Assembly: GCA_963920575.1 (NCBI GenBank)
Contig: OY986975.1
Coordinates: forward strand, 2,498,650 to 2,562,649
Source of the DNA: Narthecium ossifragum
Taxonomy: Eukaryota > Streptophyta > Magnoliopsida > Dioscoreales > Nartheciaceae
Length of the DNA: 64,000 nt
Direction of reading: 5' to 3'
Positions 30,194 to 40,113 of the stretch are shown one piece after another. Under the pieces are notes generated by a model that saw nothing but the letters and a program-made list of their open reading frames with translations, was not told where the DNA came from and searched no databases. A program made the translations under genes and the position numbers. The number at the start of each line of letters is the position of its first letter. Positions within the stretch are counted from its first letter, which is position 1.

Positions 30194-32380
30194 ATGAGTA
30201 GCCGTGGCAAAGAAGCGTGTCATGATACTGATGATCCGAGTGTCGAGCATCATGCGATCTCCGAGTATCCCGAGCAGCCGAAGGCCGGATTGATTTTTAG
30301 TACTGCTGACGAGGTAAAAAAATATTGGAGAAATTACGCAAAGCGTGTGGGTTTTGCCGTATCGAAAAAAACATGTAAAAATGATGTTGATGGAGATGCA
30401 AAGTACATGACATTTGTATGTACACGTGAGGGGAAAGCAAGATCTGTGGCGAAGAATATTATTAGGCCACAAGGGACATGTAAGATAGGCTGCCAGGCAC
30501 GATTGTCTGCCAGCAGATGTGTGGATGGATCATGGAAGATTGGCACAGTCATCCTAGAACACAATCACCCATTGAGCCCGGCTAAGTCTAGGTTTTTTGC
30601 GACAAACCGAGATATGAGTTGTAGTGTAAGGCGGCGTCTAGAGCTAAATGATCAAGCCGGCATCCCGATGTATAGAAGCTACAATTCGTTTGTAGTTGAA
30701 GCCGGCGGTTACGAGAACATTCCCTTTGGAGAAAGGGATTGCAGAAATCACATTACTATAGCTAGACGTCTACGGTTGGGCGAAGGTGATGCAGAGGCAG
30801 TTCTTACTTATTTCAGACGCATGCAAGCGAGATATCCGTCTTTCTACTATGACATAGATGTTGACGAGGATAGTAGACTGAGAAATATATTATGGGTGGA
30901 TGCACGGAGCAGAGCAGCATATAAGTATTTTGGAGATGTAATCACATTTGACACGACATACCTGACAAACAAATATGATATGCCCTTTGCTCTATTTGTC
31001 GGCGTGAACCATCACGGGCAGTCTATATTGTTGGGATGTGGCCTATTGTCCAATGAAGACGCGAAGACGTTTGCGTGGCTTTTCATGAGTTGGACAGAGT
31101 GTATGAACGTCGCCCCTGTAGCCCTTATTACTGATCAAGATAGGGCGATGATGAATGCTGTTGCAGTGGTTTGGCCGGAAACGAAACACCGGTATTGCTT
31201 ATGGCACATACTGAAGAAAGTGCCCGAGAAGCTAGGAGGTTATGGTGCATACAAAGCTATAAGGCATAAGCTTTTAGCAGTAGTTTATGATTCTCTAACC
31301 CCGGAGGGTTTTGATGAAGAATGGAATAAAATGATTGCCGCATTCGCTCTCCATGACAACTGTTGGTTGGCAGACTTATACGAAGACAGGAGTCGGTGGG
31401 TTCCATCATACGTTAAGCATGTATTTTGGGCTGGGATGTCCACGACCCAACGAAGCGAGAGTATGAATGCGTTTTTTGACGGGTATGTGAATTCAAAAAC
31501 TAGTCTAAAGCAATTTGTGGAGCAATATGACAATGCACTCAAGAGCAAGGTGGAGAAGGAGGCTCAAGCAGAATTTCAGAACTTCAATCAACGCATTCCA
31601 TGCATTAGTGCCTATCCTTTCGAGAAGCAATTCCAACAGGTGTACACGAACGCGAAGTTTAGAGAGTTCCAAGAAGAACTTGGAGGTGTAATGCAATGCA
31701 CTGTTGCGTTGACACTAGTTGATGGGTTCAGATCTAATTATACTGTGAATGAGGTCTCCTTTGACGAAGAAGAATATGAAGTGACCCGTGTTTTTCCTGT
31801 TGTATTTGAGTCGGCAAATAGAAAGGTTTTTTGCATGTGTCGCTTGTTCGAACACCGAGATATCTTATGTCGACACGCCATTGCTGTTCTTAAAGAAGCA
31901 GGGGTATATAAAATTGATGGTACATATATTTTAGATCGATGGCAAAGCGACATTGCCCGACACTACATCAAAATGAAGGTTGGTTGCGCCGGATTGAGTG
32001 TAAGTTCAACTGCGAAGAGGGTTGATTGGTTAAATAACGAGTGGTATGAGGTTGTTGAGATCGCATCTGAATCAGATGTTGATTCCAATATGGTTGTGGC
32101 TTGCTTGCATGAGTTGAAGAGCAAGTTGCATATCAATAATACCTCAGGAGGACGCCCTCCGCCCATCCCCGATGATATGCTTGTGGGTGCTGAGAATGTC
32201 ATAGATGGACGAACTGCAGCGGACGCGATGGGTACGATCTACAAGAGCCCTATACCAGTGACCCGGAAGGGTCGTCCGCGGACTAAGAGGCTACAATCAA
32301 CGGTGGAGAAGGCTGTCAACATATTAAGGCAAAGGGATCAGAAGCAAAAGGTACTATATGTATATTATGAAAAGAATTAG
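30194..32380 (+). CDS. FAR1-related / MULE transposase-derived protein, 728 aa
   Basis: One long ORF. Residues about 36-127 form a FAR1 (WRKY-GCM1-type) DNA-binding domain, with YAKRVGFAV, FVCTREGKAR, GCQARL and EHNHPL. Residues about 230-430 form the MULE transposase domain. The expected acidic triad is present: D253 in TFDTTYLTNKYDMPF, D314 in LITDQDRAMM, and E422 in TTQRSESMN. A SWIM zinc finger, C547-x-C549...C559-x-H561, follows. Either this is a transposase of a Mutator-like element or a host FAR1-RELATED SEQUENCE transcription factor descended from one; the domain order is the same in both. I found no clear TIRs or TSD. The frame shows no lesion, implying recent activity or selection. 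An alternative C-terminus is likely: after GATCAGAAGCAAAAG (ending 32350) there is a GTACTA donor and at 32432 a TGCAG acceptor opening a 55-codon exon. The call of family is firm; gene versus transposon is not. Confidence 0.85.
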   Translation: MSSRGKEACHDTDDPSVEHHAISEYPEQPKAGLIFSTADEVKKYWRNYAKRVGFAVSKKTCKNDVDGDAKYMTFVCTREGKARSVAKNIIRPQGTCKIGCQARLSASRCVDGSWKIGTVILEHNHPLSPAKSRFFATNRDMSCSVRRRLELNDQAGIPMYRSYNSFVVEAGGYENIPFGERDCRNHITIARRLRLGEGDAEAVLTYFRRMQARYPSFYYDIDVDEDSRLRNILWVDARSRAAYKYFGDVITFDTTYLTNKYDMPFALFVGVNHHGQSILLGCGLLSNEDAKTFAWLFMSWTECMNVAPVALITDQDRAMMNAVAVVWPETKHRYCLWHILKKVPEKLGGYGAYKAIRHKLLAVVYDSLTPEGFDEEWNKMIAAFALHDNCWLADLYEDRSRWVPSYVKHVFWAGMSTTQRSESMNAFFDGYVNSKTSLKQFVEQYDNALKSKVEKEAQAEFQNFNQRIPCISAYPFEKQFQQVYTNAKFREFQEELGGVMQCTVALTLVDGFRSNYTVNEVSFDEEEYEVTRVFPVVFESANRKVFCMCRLFEHRDILCRHAIAVLKEAGVYKIDGTYILDRWQSDIARHYIKMKVGCAGLSVSSTAKRVDWLNNEWYEVVEIASESDVDSNMVVACLHELKSKLHINNTSGGRPPPIPDDMLVGAENVIDGRTAADAMGTIYKSPIPVTRKGRPRTKRLQSTVEKAVNILRQRDQKQKVLYVYYEKN

Positions 32381-32431
32381 CATATTAACTTGCATGTGGA
32401 AAGTAACGAGTAAACTCTAATTGTCATGCAG

Positions 32432-32597
32432 GAACAGTCTACGTGCTTGGGCCCGGTCCCAAAGCAAGGCAACAAAATAAATGCTAATGGGGATTCTAAT
32501 GTTGAAGAACATATAGAACATGTTGTGCATTGTACACAAGAAAGAGTAAATGTGGCGCAATTCATTGAATTCATTTGCTCAATTGACCTTCAAATAC
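32432..32597 (+). other. Candidate second exon of the FAR1/MULE gene
   Basis: It follows TCATGCAG and continues the frame of the ORF ending at 32350 with EQSTCLGPVPKQGNKINANG and further open codons up to a GTACTT donor. Another open stretch (MVKKMDTLGINAVPTAYVHK, about 32674-32762, donor GTGAGT) may be a third exon, but phase joining did not work cleanly. Confidence 0.4.
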
Positions 32598-34440
32598 GTA
32601 CTTTCATTAGTATATTTAGTCTTTCATTATTATTTTTCCTTTACGGAGCTATCATGCTGGTGGGAATAGGTTCATATGGTTAAGAAAATGGACACACTAG
32701 GCATAAATGCGGTACCAACCGCATACGTGCACAAGCATGACTTTATGGGCACGAATATCTTTGTGAGTATTAGAAACATGTTTCGTTTATTGATTACAAA
32801 CCTTTATTGATGTACTAATCAATTTCGACGCGTCTTGTGTTGCAGATGGGAATGTGAGCAGAACCTGCGAGGACCTGTTTAGTCAAGTATGTTAGGCCGA
32901 ACCTGAACTACATTAACCCCCTTCGTGGGCTTGTTGAAGATGATCGGTAGCCTTTCCCCGCGTGCCGATGTTTTCGTACGATTGTATCTATGTTATTGTA
33001 CTAATTTTTGAATTTTGTTTTGACAGATTATTCTGCATTTCCCCTTGCTTCCGGAGTTGTACATGCAGACAATTTCTCCAAACATTCAGCATGACTCCAT
33101 TCAATTTGAATTCGAATACAAGCAAAGAAGCGCCAACGCACTTCATTCGCATACTTAGCCACATAAACTGACTCATTTACAGCTCAGTGAAATACCTCAG
33201 TGCTTAAGTACCTGCCAACCAAAAACCATCATCTCATTCACATAAGACACTTGCAGTTGCACTGGTGTATTGGAAGCTATAATCTGATATCTATTAGGCA
33301 GCGTCATCAAACTGACTCGTTGGATGCAAGGGTGCCTTTTTATTGCTAAATTTTACTAGCAACAGAGAAGTAGAAAGAATCACTTGTACATCAATGTATT
33401 GCTAGTTTGCTACCCAACCAAGTGATACATGCCATTAAGACGACTGAATTATAACCGTGATACATACGCTAAACAAATGAAAACATAAGTCAGCTATACA
33501 TTGTTGATCGAAGACACTTTACTAAGCTAATGTAAAACCCACAAGCTATGTTGTCAAGACCTGCCGCCAAAATCAAAAATTAGGTCCATCTTCACATTGT
33601 AAGGATGTTGATTGACATCCTTAGCCGGACTCCAACCAATGAGGCATCAACTCATTCCCATCCTTATCATTGCTGCGCATAATAACCTATGAATTATAGA
33701 CCGCATTACATAAGCTATGAACATATTAGGTTCATAAACATGTACGAAGAAAACAGTAGGGACCCAAATGGCAACAAGTACCTTAGGCGGTATGAGGTAA
33801 TAATTCCTACACGAGCACCTTTTCCCAACATCATCAACCATGCCTGAAATTAGTTGACTGAAAAAAAAACTCAAGAAAGTTAATTGAGAATAAGGAACGT
33901 GAAGAGTAACAAACTCATTATTTGACAATGTCCCAATCAAAAATAGTTGCGAGTTTTGACACTCACTGACTGTGGGAAGGTCGGCGAGTTCAGTGAAAGC
34001 CCGTCCTCAGCAACTACCATCCCTTCAATCCACAATAGCCACAGTTGAAATTTAGCAGATCTAAACTGACTCGTTGAGATGAATTAAAGACACAACAAAG
34101 GGTTTAACACCTTACCGGGAACCCAAATGGAAATTGTCTTACGATCTGGAAATACGCCTTCCACTAAATCACCAATGGTCGTCTCACTCGTTAGGTCCCC
34201 CAAACCCCCCCCCCCCTCCCCTGTATTTGAGTCGGCGTCTATATCGAACACCGGCAACCGAAGGCACGCCCTCCCCACATCGCCGCTTTCTGCCAGAATG
34301 GTGAGATCCCGAGCTTGAAGATGATCGGTAATATTTCTCCCGCTATAGAGATTGGATGTTGAGAGTGGTGCTGATGAGATGTATAAAGATGCATGCTTTT
34401 GATGGATAAAGATGCTACTGTCATGTACCTTAAAGATGCT
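32598..34440. other. Unassigned DNA downstream of the FAR1/MULE gene
   Basis: The phrase AACTGACTCRTT recurs (about 33168, 33310 and 34067; a variant near 36389). A minus-strand ORF (34473-34084) reads HLQARDLTILAESGDVGRAC and further plausible coding sequence but matches no family I know. It could be a second gene of a large transposon or a host gene fragment. Confidence 0.35.
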
Positions 34441-35260
34441 GGAAAGAATCGGCGGAGAACAGGTGCAGCTCATCTGAGATAATGGCTATGATGTGAAAAG
34501 TCACAAGAGAGGTATAAAGCTCAGGCGTGCCATGAGGTGATTTAAAGCTAGTTTGGTTGTATGTTATAAAGATGATGTCTCAGTCGCTGGAGAACAGGAC
34601 CAGCTCATCTGAGATAATGGCTATGATGTGAAAAGTCACAAGAGAGGTATAAAGCTTAGGCGTGCCATGAGGTGATTTAAAGCTAGTTTGGCTGTATGTT
34701 ATAAAGATGATGTCTCACTCGCTGGAGAACAGGACCAGCTCATCTAAGATAATGGCTATGATGTGAAAAGTCACAAGAGAGGTATAAAGCTTAGGCGTGC
34801 CATGAGGTGATTTAAAGCTAGTTTGGCTGTATGTTATAAAGATGATGTCTCACTCGCTGGAGAACAGGACCAGCTCAGCTGAGATAATGGCTATGATGTG
34901 AAAAGTCACAAGAAAGGTATAAAGATGCATGCCATGATGTGATTTAAAGCTAGTTTGGCTGTATGTTATAAAGATGTTGTCTCACTCGCTGGATAGCAGG
35001 ACCAGCTCATCTGAGATAATGGCTATGATGTGAAAAGTCACAAGAAAGGTATAAAGATGCATGCCATGATGTGATTTAAAGCTTAGGCGGTATGTTATAA
35101 AGATGCCTTGTTCTAATGTTGGCGAACAGGACCAGCTCATCTGAGATAATGGGATGTTGTCAGTGGTCACAAGAGAGGTATACAGATGCATGGCTATGAT
35201 GTGATTTAACGCACAGTATTTGCTATCACGGTGAGTTATCACTGGAGAACGAGACAACTA
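34441..35260. repeat. 135-bp tandem repeat array, about six units
   Basis: The phrase GAGATAATGGCTATGATGTG recurs at 34476, 34611, 34746, 34881 and 35013, with a variant at 35143, giving periods of 135, 135, 135, 132 and 130 bp. Each unit also has CTGGAGAACAGGACCAGCTC and GTATGTTATAAAGATG. The middle units are nearly identical and the outer ones diverged. Confidence 0.9.
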
Positions 35261-35650
35261 TTCTACATACCAGCTAAACTAAGATGTGAATAAAGCTGCT
35301 GTAACTATTTGCAAATGCTTTATTGTCAGTGGTCACAAGATATTTATAAAGATGCGTGCCTGTGATACGATTGATACCTATAATGCAACTATTGCATATG
35401 CCTTTTTATTGTTAGTGGAGAATAATGTGTCGTGGTTGAATCATGCCAATGTGGTCTTAAAATCCCATCCCGTGACTTCACTGGTGATTAAGTTAATGAC
35501 CTGCGGCACGCGGCTTGACTGGTCACACATGATACAAGAGGGTAGATCCACCACGGTCTTCTATAAAGAGTTGTAACACATTACATTCCTTGCCTCAGTT
35601 GAGCTACAAGCTATGTTTTTCAGAGGCCGTTTTCAAATGTGTCTATGTAT

Positions 35651-35738
35651 CACTAGTCGTCTCACTCATTAGGTCCCTCACATGCCGGGCATAATGTGGA
35701 AGGAAATTATGATGGAGCTAAGAGTGAGACGACTAGTG
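35651..35738. repeat. Perfect 17-bp inverted repeat with 54-base loop
   Basis: CACTAGTCGTCTCACTC (35651-35667) is exactly complementary to GAGTGAGACGACTAGTG (35722-35738). The phrase GTCTCACTCATTA or GTCTCACTCGTTA also occurs near 34178 and 36531. Confidence 0.8.
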
Positions 35739-36435
35739 ACATGGTACAATTTGTGCAAAGGAGCCGCTGTCAAAGAGACAAAGTTAATGAGGTATAATAT
35801 TCAGTCCAAGCACCTTCATCCCGACCTTATATTAAGATTCTAGCTATAATTTACTAGTTTGGTTTAATGGGTTCGTGAAACTGAATTATTTTATTTATTG
35901 CTTTTATAATATGGACATCTATTGTTCAGTAAGCAAATTCGTTGTGAAAACCCCTTTTTATTATAGCCTCTTTGACAACATATGGAGCAAGATATCTCGT
36001 AGCGAGATATCGTTGAAGTCATTTGAACCGCCGACGGATCCATCCTATAAGGTGATGGAATTTAACATCAAAGCCCAAATTTAACGGCGATGTCTAAACG
36101 AGCTTCTTCAACAGCAACCATAATGTATCTTGGCTTCTGCACTGCAAGATATGGATATGTATGAGAATACCGTTAAGTTGCTCATGTCTACCTTCCTAAA
36201 TTATTTTGCGCATTTTTTTTTCACTACGCTATTTATAAAGCCTCTTGGCAAATTAATAATCACAGGCTATTTTCCGACTCACCGTGCTGAAGAAGACCGT
36301 TGAGTTGCATGACGACCGACCTGAGTTGAGCTTCTACCGGCCGCTGAATCATCACTCATCTCTGCTGCAAAACCCATCCCAACGCATACTGACTCATTTA
36401 AACATAGTTAACCGATTTAAAGGCATCATTTCAAA
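35739..36435. other. AT-rich DNA, nothing recognised
   Basis: No gene or transposon end could be supported here. Confidence 0.4.
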
Positions 36436-37017
36436 GTGAAACCCAACAAGAACATACCACGGATGTTGAGAGTGCTTGACGCCGAGAAGCTAGATCGGAA
36501 AATTCGCCAACCCATCATTTCAAGCCGCCCCGTCTCACTCATTACATCCCTCATCATCGCCTCCTTTGGTTTTATGTTCATCATAGAGAACCCTAGCCTC
36601 CGTGGGAGCATCTTCATGTCGAAGGTCGACGAGCCGCGCGTTTCGTCCTCAACCAAGTTGCTTCTTCTCCGTCGCTGGAAAACGGCCACCTTCTTGATGC
36701 AGGATCGGCGAGGACCTCAGCCCCAGGGCCTCCACTCTCTCCCACCTCCACTTCCTCCACCGCCACCTCTGAAAGAATGCCCGATCGACTGGAAAAGGTA
36801 CTTTCACCCAGCTCGAGGCGTCGATGGATCTTCTCCGTCGCTGACAGACTTGTACCTTACCGGTGCAGGATCGGCGAGGTCCTCACCCCCACTGCCTGCT
36901 CTCCCCCACCTCCACCTCCAACTTAAACCTCTGACCTGTAGAAGGCCGTTCCAGTGTATCTATCGTAATGATAGTTGGGGACGGTGGACTCTCCCAACAA
37001 CATCTCAGTGGTTTTGA
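36436..37017 (+). other. ORF with internal duplication, doubtful gene
   Basis: An open frame of up to 193 codons. A segment of about 165 bp is tandemly duplicated: TTCTCCGTCGCTG at 36666 and 36831, GCAGGATCGGCGAGG at 36700 and 36867, and CACCTCCACTTCCTCC versus CACCTCCACCTCCAAC. The protein is Pro/Ser-rich in the second half and matches nothing I recognise. The opposite strand is also partly open. Confidence 0.25.
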
Positions 37018-38647
37018 GAGAGGTGAGATAGCTATGGGCGCAAGCTTATGAAGCAGAACTGAGATAGCTGTGGGCAGTGAATTTTTTTTCCTCGACCAAG
37101 TTCCCATGCCATGATCTTAAGTCTATACCAAGCCTTTTAAAGAGTTCAGGACAGAGGACTATGCTAACAATCTATTTTTTTACCAACGGGTTTTACTAAC
37201 GTGGCACACTTATATGACATACTAACATACCCCATCTCAGCTTCATGGGCACGGTTGGATTAGAATGTACTGCTGAAGATTGGGTATTGCACTGGGAATC
37301 CCAAGGACATAACTGTACAGGGGTTTCTGAACCCCACTTTAAGAACACAGGTTCTCTTAATCCACATCAAATACACACCGGCAACTCATGGTTTTTTTTA
37401 ATAAGACTCCCCTTCGAATGGAATAAAAATTGCAACTAAGTTACATTCCTTGCAGTCAACACCTTTTTAATAACATAGCAATTGGCTTATGTTGTAATGC
37501 TAAATTTTTGGTTTATGGTTTTGCCTCCTATAAGCGAAGTTTGACATCACTGCCAGTAAACTCTAATACTTAATTTTCCATCCAAAATAACACCCAACAA
37601 AAAGAGAATTGACAGTGTTGTTCATAACCCAAAAAATGTAATATTCACCACTGCTTGAGATCATGAAGTACATGATTTTTGGTTACAATGTGCTGATGAT
37701 GATGCTTTCGAAAGGACAATACATGATCAACCTTTTCTACAGAGCAGCAAAGAAAAATGCATCGCACAGTATTCAAAACAAACACACTGAATTACCTAGA
37801 CTCTGGAGCAAAGACGTGCTCAATGGCAGTTGCAACAAGAGATGCAAGCTGCCCCATGAAGAGATCATCAAATGATCTTACACTGCCACTGCTTGAGACT
37901 CACTACAAGCTTAAGTTCGACAACTCATTTATACTTCTGTAACTAACACTTCCTTCTTCAGTTTCTATTTTTCCATATGTACTAGGACCTGCTGAAATAT
38001 CTACAAGATCTTCCATAATTACAAAGTAGTGTTGTACATTATCTTCAATTTTGTGGTATGAAGTGGCTGTGAAACTGGGAACTTTACATCAAGAGGGTAT
38101 AATCTGCTACTCAATATCTTTGACAGCATCCTGCATCCTGCACAATAGAACAAGATATCTGAGTTTGGGATACTATTATAGCCACGCGATATAGGAAAAT
38201 CGATCCCATTAACACATGCAGCAATCAACTCAAAAGTATGTTCAACAAATATGTAGACAAGTCCTTAAACGACGCATATAGTGCAAGGGTTTCGTCCCTT
38301 AAAGAAGCATGTTAAAAATGTAATATTCGCAAGAAGGAAATATAAGTATAGCACCTAGTCAAACCGTCTGAAGTTGGCGGCAGGAATAAGTGCGATAAAT
38401 GCTAGATAGTGAAGTTGGTATTAAATTCCATGAATTATAGAAATGGTGCAAGGCAGCTAAATATTACCTGTGCAAATAAAATGATGATCTTATATTATCA
38501 TTAAACAACCGAAACAAGTGATTCACATATGTCATTTCAAAGGCGGAAGAAAAGCGTGTAGTAGAAGCATGCCAGCAACTATCTGAAACTTCAACAGGTA
38601 ACGAAAACAATTATGGAGTCACATATGAAGTCCAAAAGGCAACTCAC
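37018..38647. other. Intergenic, nothing recognised
   Basis: AT-rich DNA without convincing coding or repeat structure. It may contain a lost 3' exon of the TVP38 pseudogene. Confidence 0.4.
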
Positions 38648-39240
38648 TATGATGCCTCGGCCAAATGCACCTGCAATTACATAGGCCCATGTCCCTGGGA
38701 GCATACCCAACCCGCTCAGGCGTGCCACAAGGTCAAATATTCCTTAAAAGAAAGGCATTCCTACATATCCAGTAGGTGTCTGAAGCAGAACAAGTAAAAC
38801 TGCAAAAGAATCAGCTTTTCCTACTGACTGGAAAATCAAAATGCACTATCAACTGACCTTCCCAAGGCATAAGGAACAAACTTCACCGAAGTCAAGCCAT
38901 ACAGGTAATTCCCAAGAGAAAATGGAAGTAGTGGGCTCAAGCGTAGGAGGATCACAACTCTAAAGCCATTTTCTCCAATGGCTTTGTCACGCGTTTCCTT
39001 ATCTAGCAATAAGGAAAGCCACACTGGCAGCTACCTAAAGGAAAAAACCAAAGCACAATGAGACTACAGGTAACCAATTAGCATGACTCAAAATCATCAT
39101 GCAAAAGGTACAATCCTCAATCAGCTACTTACTGCTCCACAGATGGAAACAATGATGGTGCATGTCAAGCTACCAAACAAAAGGCCGGCTGACATTGTTA
39201 ACGGGATAGCTGGAATTGCAAGAATGTACAACGTAATGAG
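38648..39240 (-). pseudogene. TVP38/TMEM64 (SNARE-associated Golgi / DedA-like) protein, broken
   Basis: Three exon-like blocks on the minus strand. Block a (about 39240-39133) encodes ILAIPAIPLTMSAGLLFGSL and ends GCA|GTAAGT. Block b (39034-38858) starts VAASVAFLIAR after a TTTAG acceptor and ends with ENGFRVVILLRLSPLLPFSL, GNYLYGLTSVKF and an AAG|GTCAGT donor. Block c (38714-38648) encodes GLGMLPGTWAYVIAGAFGR and ends ATA|GTGAGT. These are hallmark stretches of plant TVP38/TMEM64 membrane proteins. In block b the sequence between LIAR and the AIGENGF segment is missing about 20 residues and changes frame, with stops in the first frame. A TGA sits in frame before block a. Upstream, about 39640-39540 (MPYGELSRLF) may be the old first exon. 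The family's role is membrane and vesicle organisation, probably through lipid scrambling. Confidence 0.75.
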
Positions 39241-40113
39241 TCACTATGAATTAGAGCACGAACAATAATATCGACAGTTTTAAGAAAAGGCCTGCTCTGT
39301 TTGATAGTTTTAACAAATAACTTTATCATCCAAGGTTAATCGAACAGTATTCAAAGAAACAGTTTCAAATGCAAACTTGAACATCTCAATATATACCTAT
39401 AATGTGCCAGAAGGGCATACATAACATCCCCTTCTTGTCTTCCTAAAATAACATTCAAAGCAGTATGGATAATTTGAGATCACTAGGAATCCATGTAGTG
39501 TGAAGCAACTAGAACCTACCAGTGAGATCGGAAGAGTAATGGTATGAGATCGATGAGGAGGAGGACGATTGTATCAGCGAGATCGGGAGTGATCTCTCTC
39601 TCCGGAGTCGGGAGTGAAGGAAGAGCCGAGAGAGTTCTCCATAGGGCATTTAAACCTTCATGCCACCTAAGATGCGAAATTTACAATTCTACCCTGCCAC
39701 ATCGGATCGGTGTAACCAGTCAGCCGGTGCGAGAATCATTTTTCCAAGAACAACTGGCATGTTTTGGATTCGGATCGGGTTATCGGATTAACGTGCATAT
39801 TTATCTACATCTTCCAAACCCGGGTCTCACAGGCTATATAGTACGGGAATTTCTGGGTCTTTGAGATTGAGACATGATGATGATCAGGCACTAATCTCAA
39901 AGTCCACGATGTCCACATACAATGCTAACGACGTCAACAGCCAAAGTTAGCCCCTGTGATTCACAAAGTGATGTTTGGAACTTTCTATATTACAAGCTTT
40001 CAATTCACTGTAAAATGCACCAAGTATTTACAGTGTTCATACATGCCGAATGCCGTGGCAGCGGCCGGCAGATACCCCTCTGCTGCAGGGATGAAGGTCG
40101 TGGATGGGCCGGC
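39241..40113. other. 5' region of the TVP38 relic and 3' flank of the RsgA gene
   Basis: It includes a possible first exon (about 39640-39540) and the promoter-like string GTTACACCGATCCGATGTGG (minus strand, about 39713-39694). No other gene is seen. Confidence 0.4.

Noticed and set aside
34441..35260. Regular repeat array considered as CRISPR-like
   Set aside because: The whole 135-bp unit is repeated with no unique spacers, and the context is a plant chromosome.
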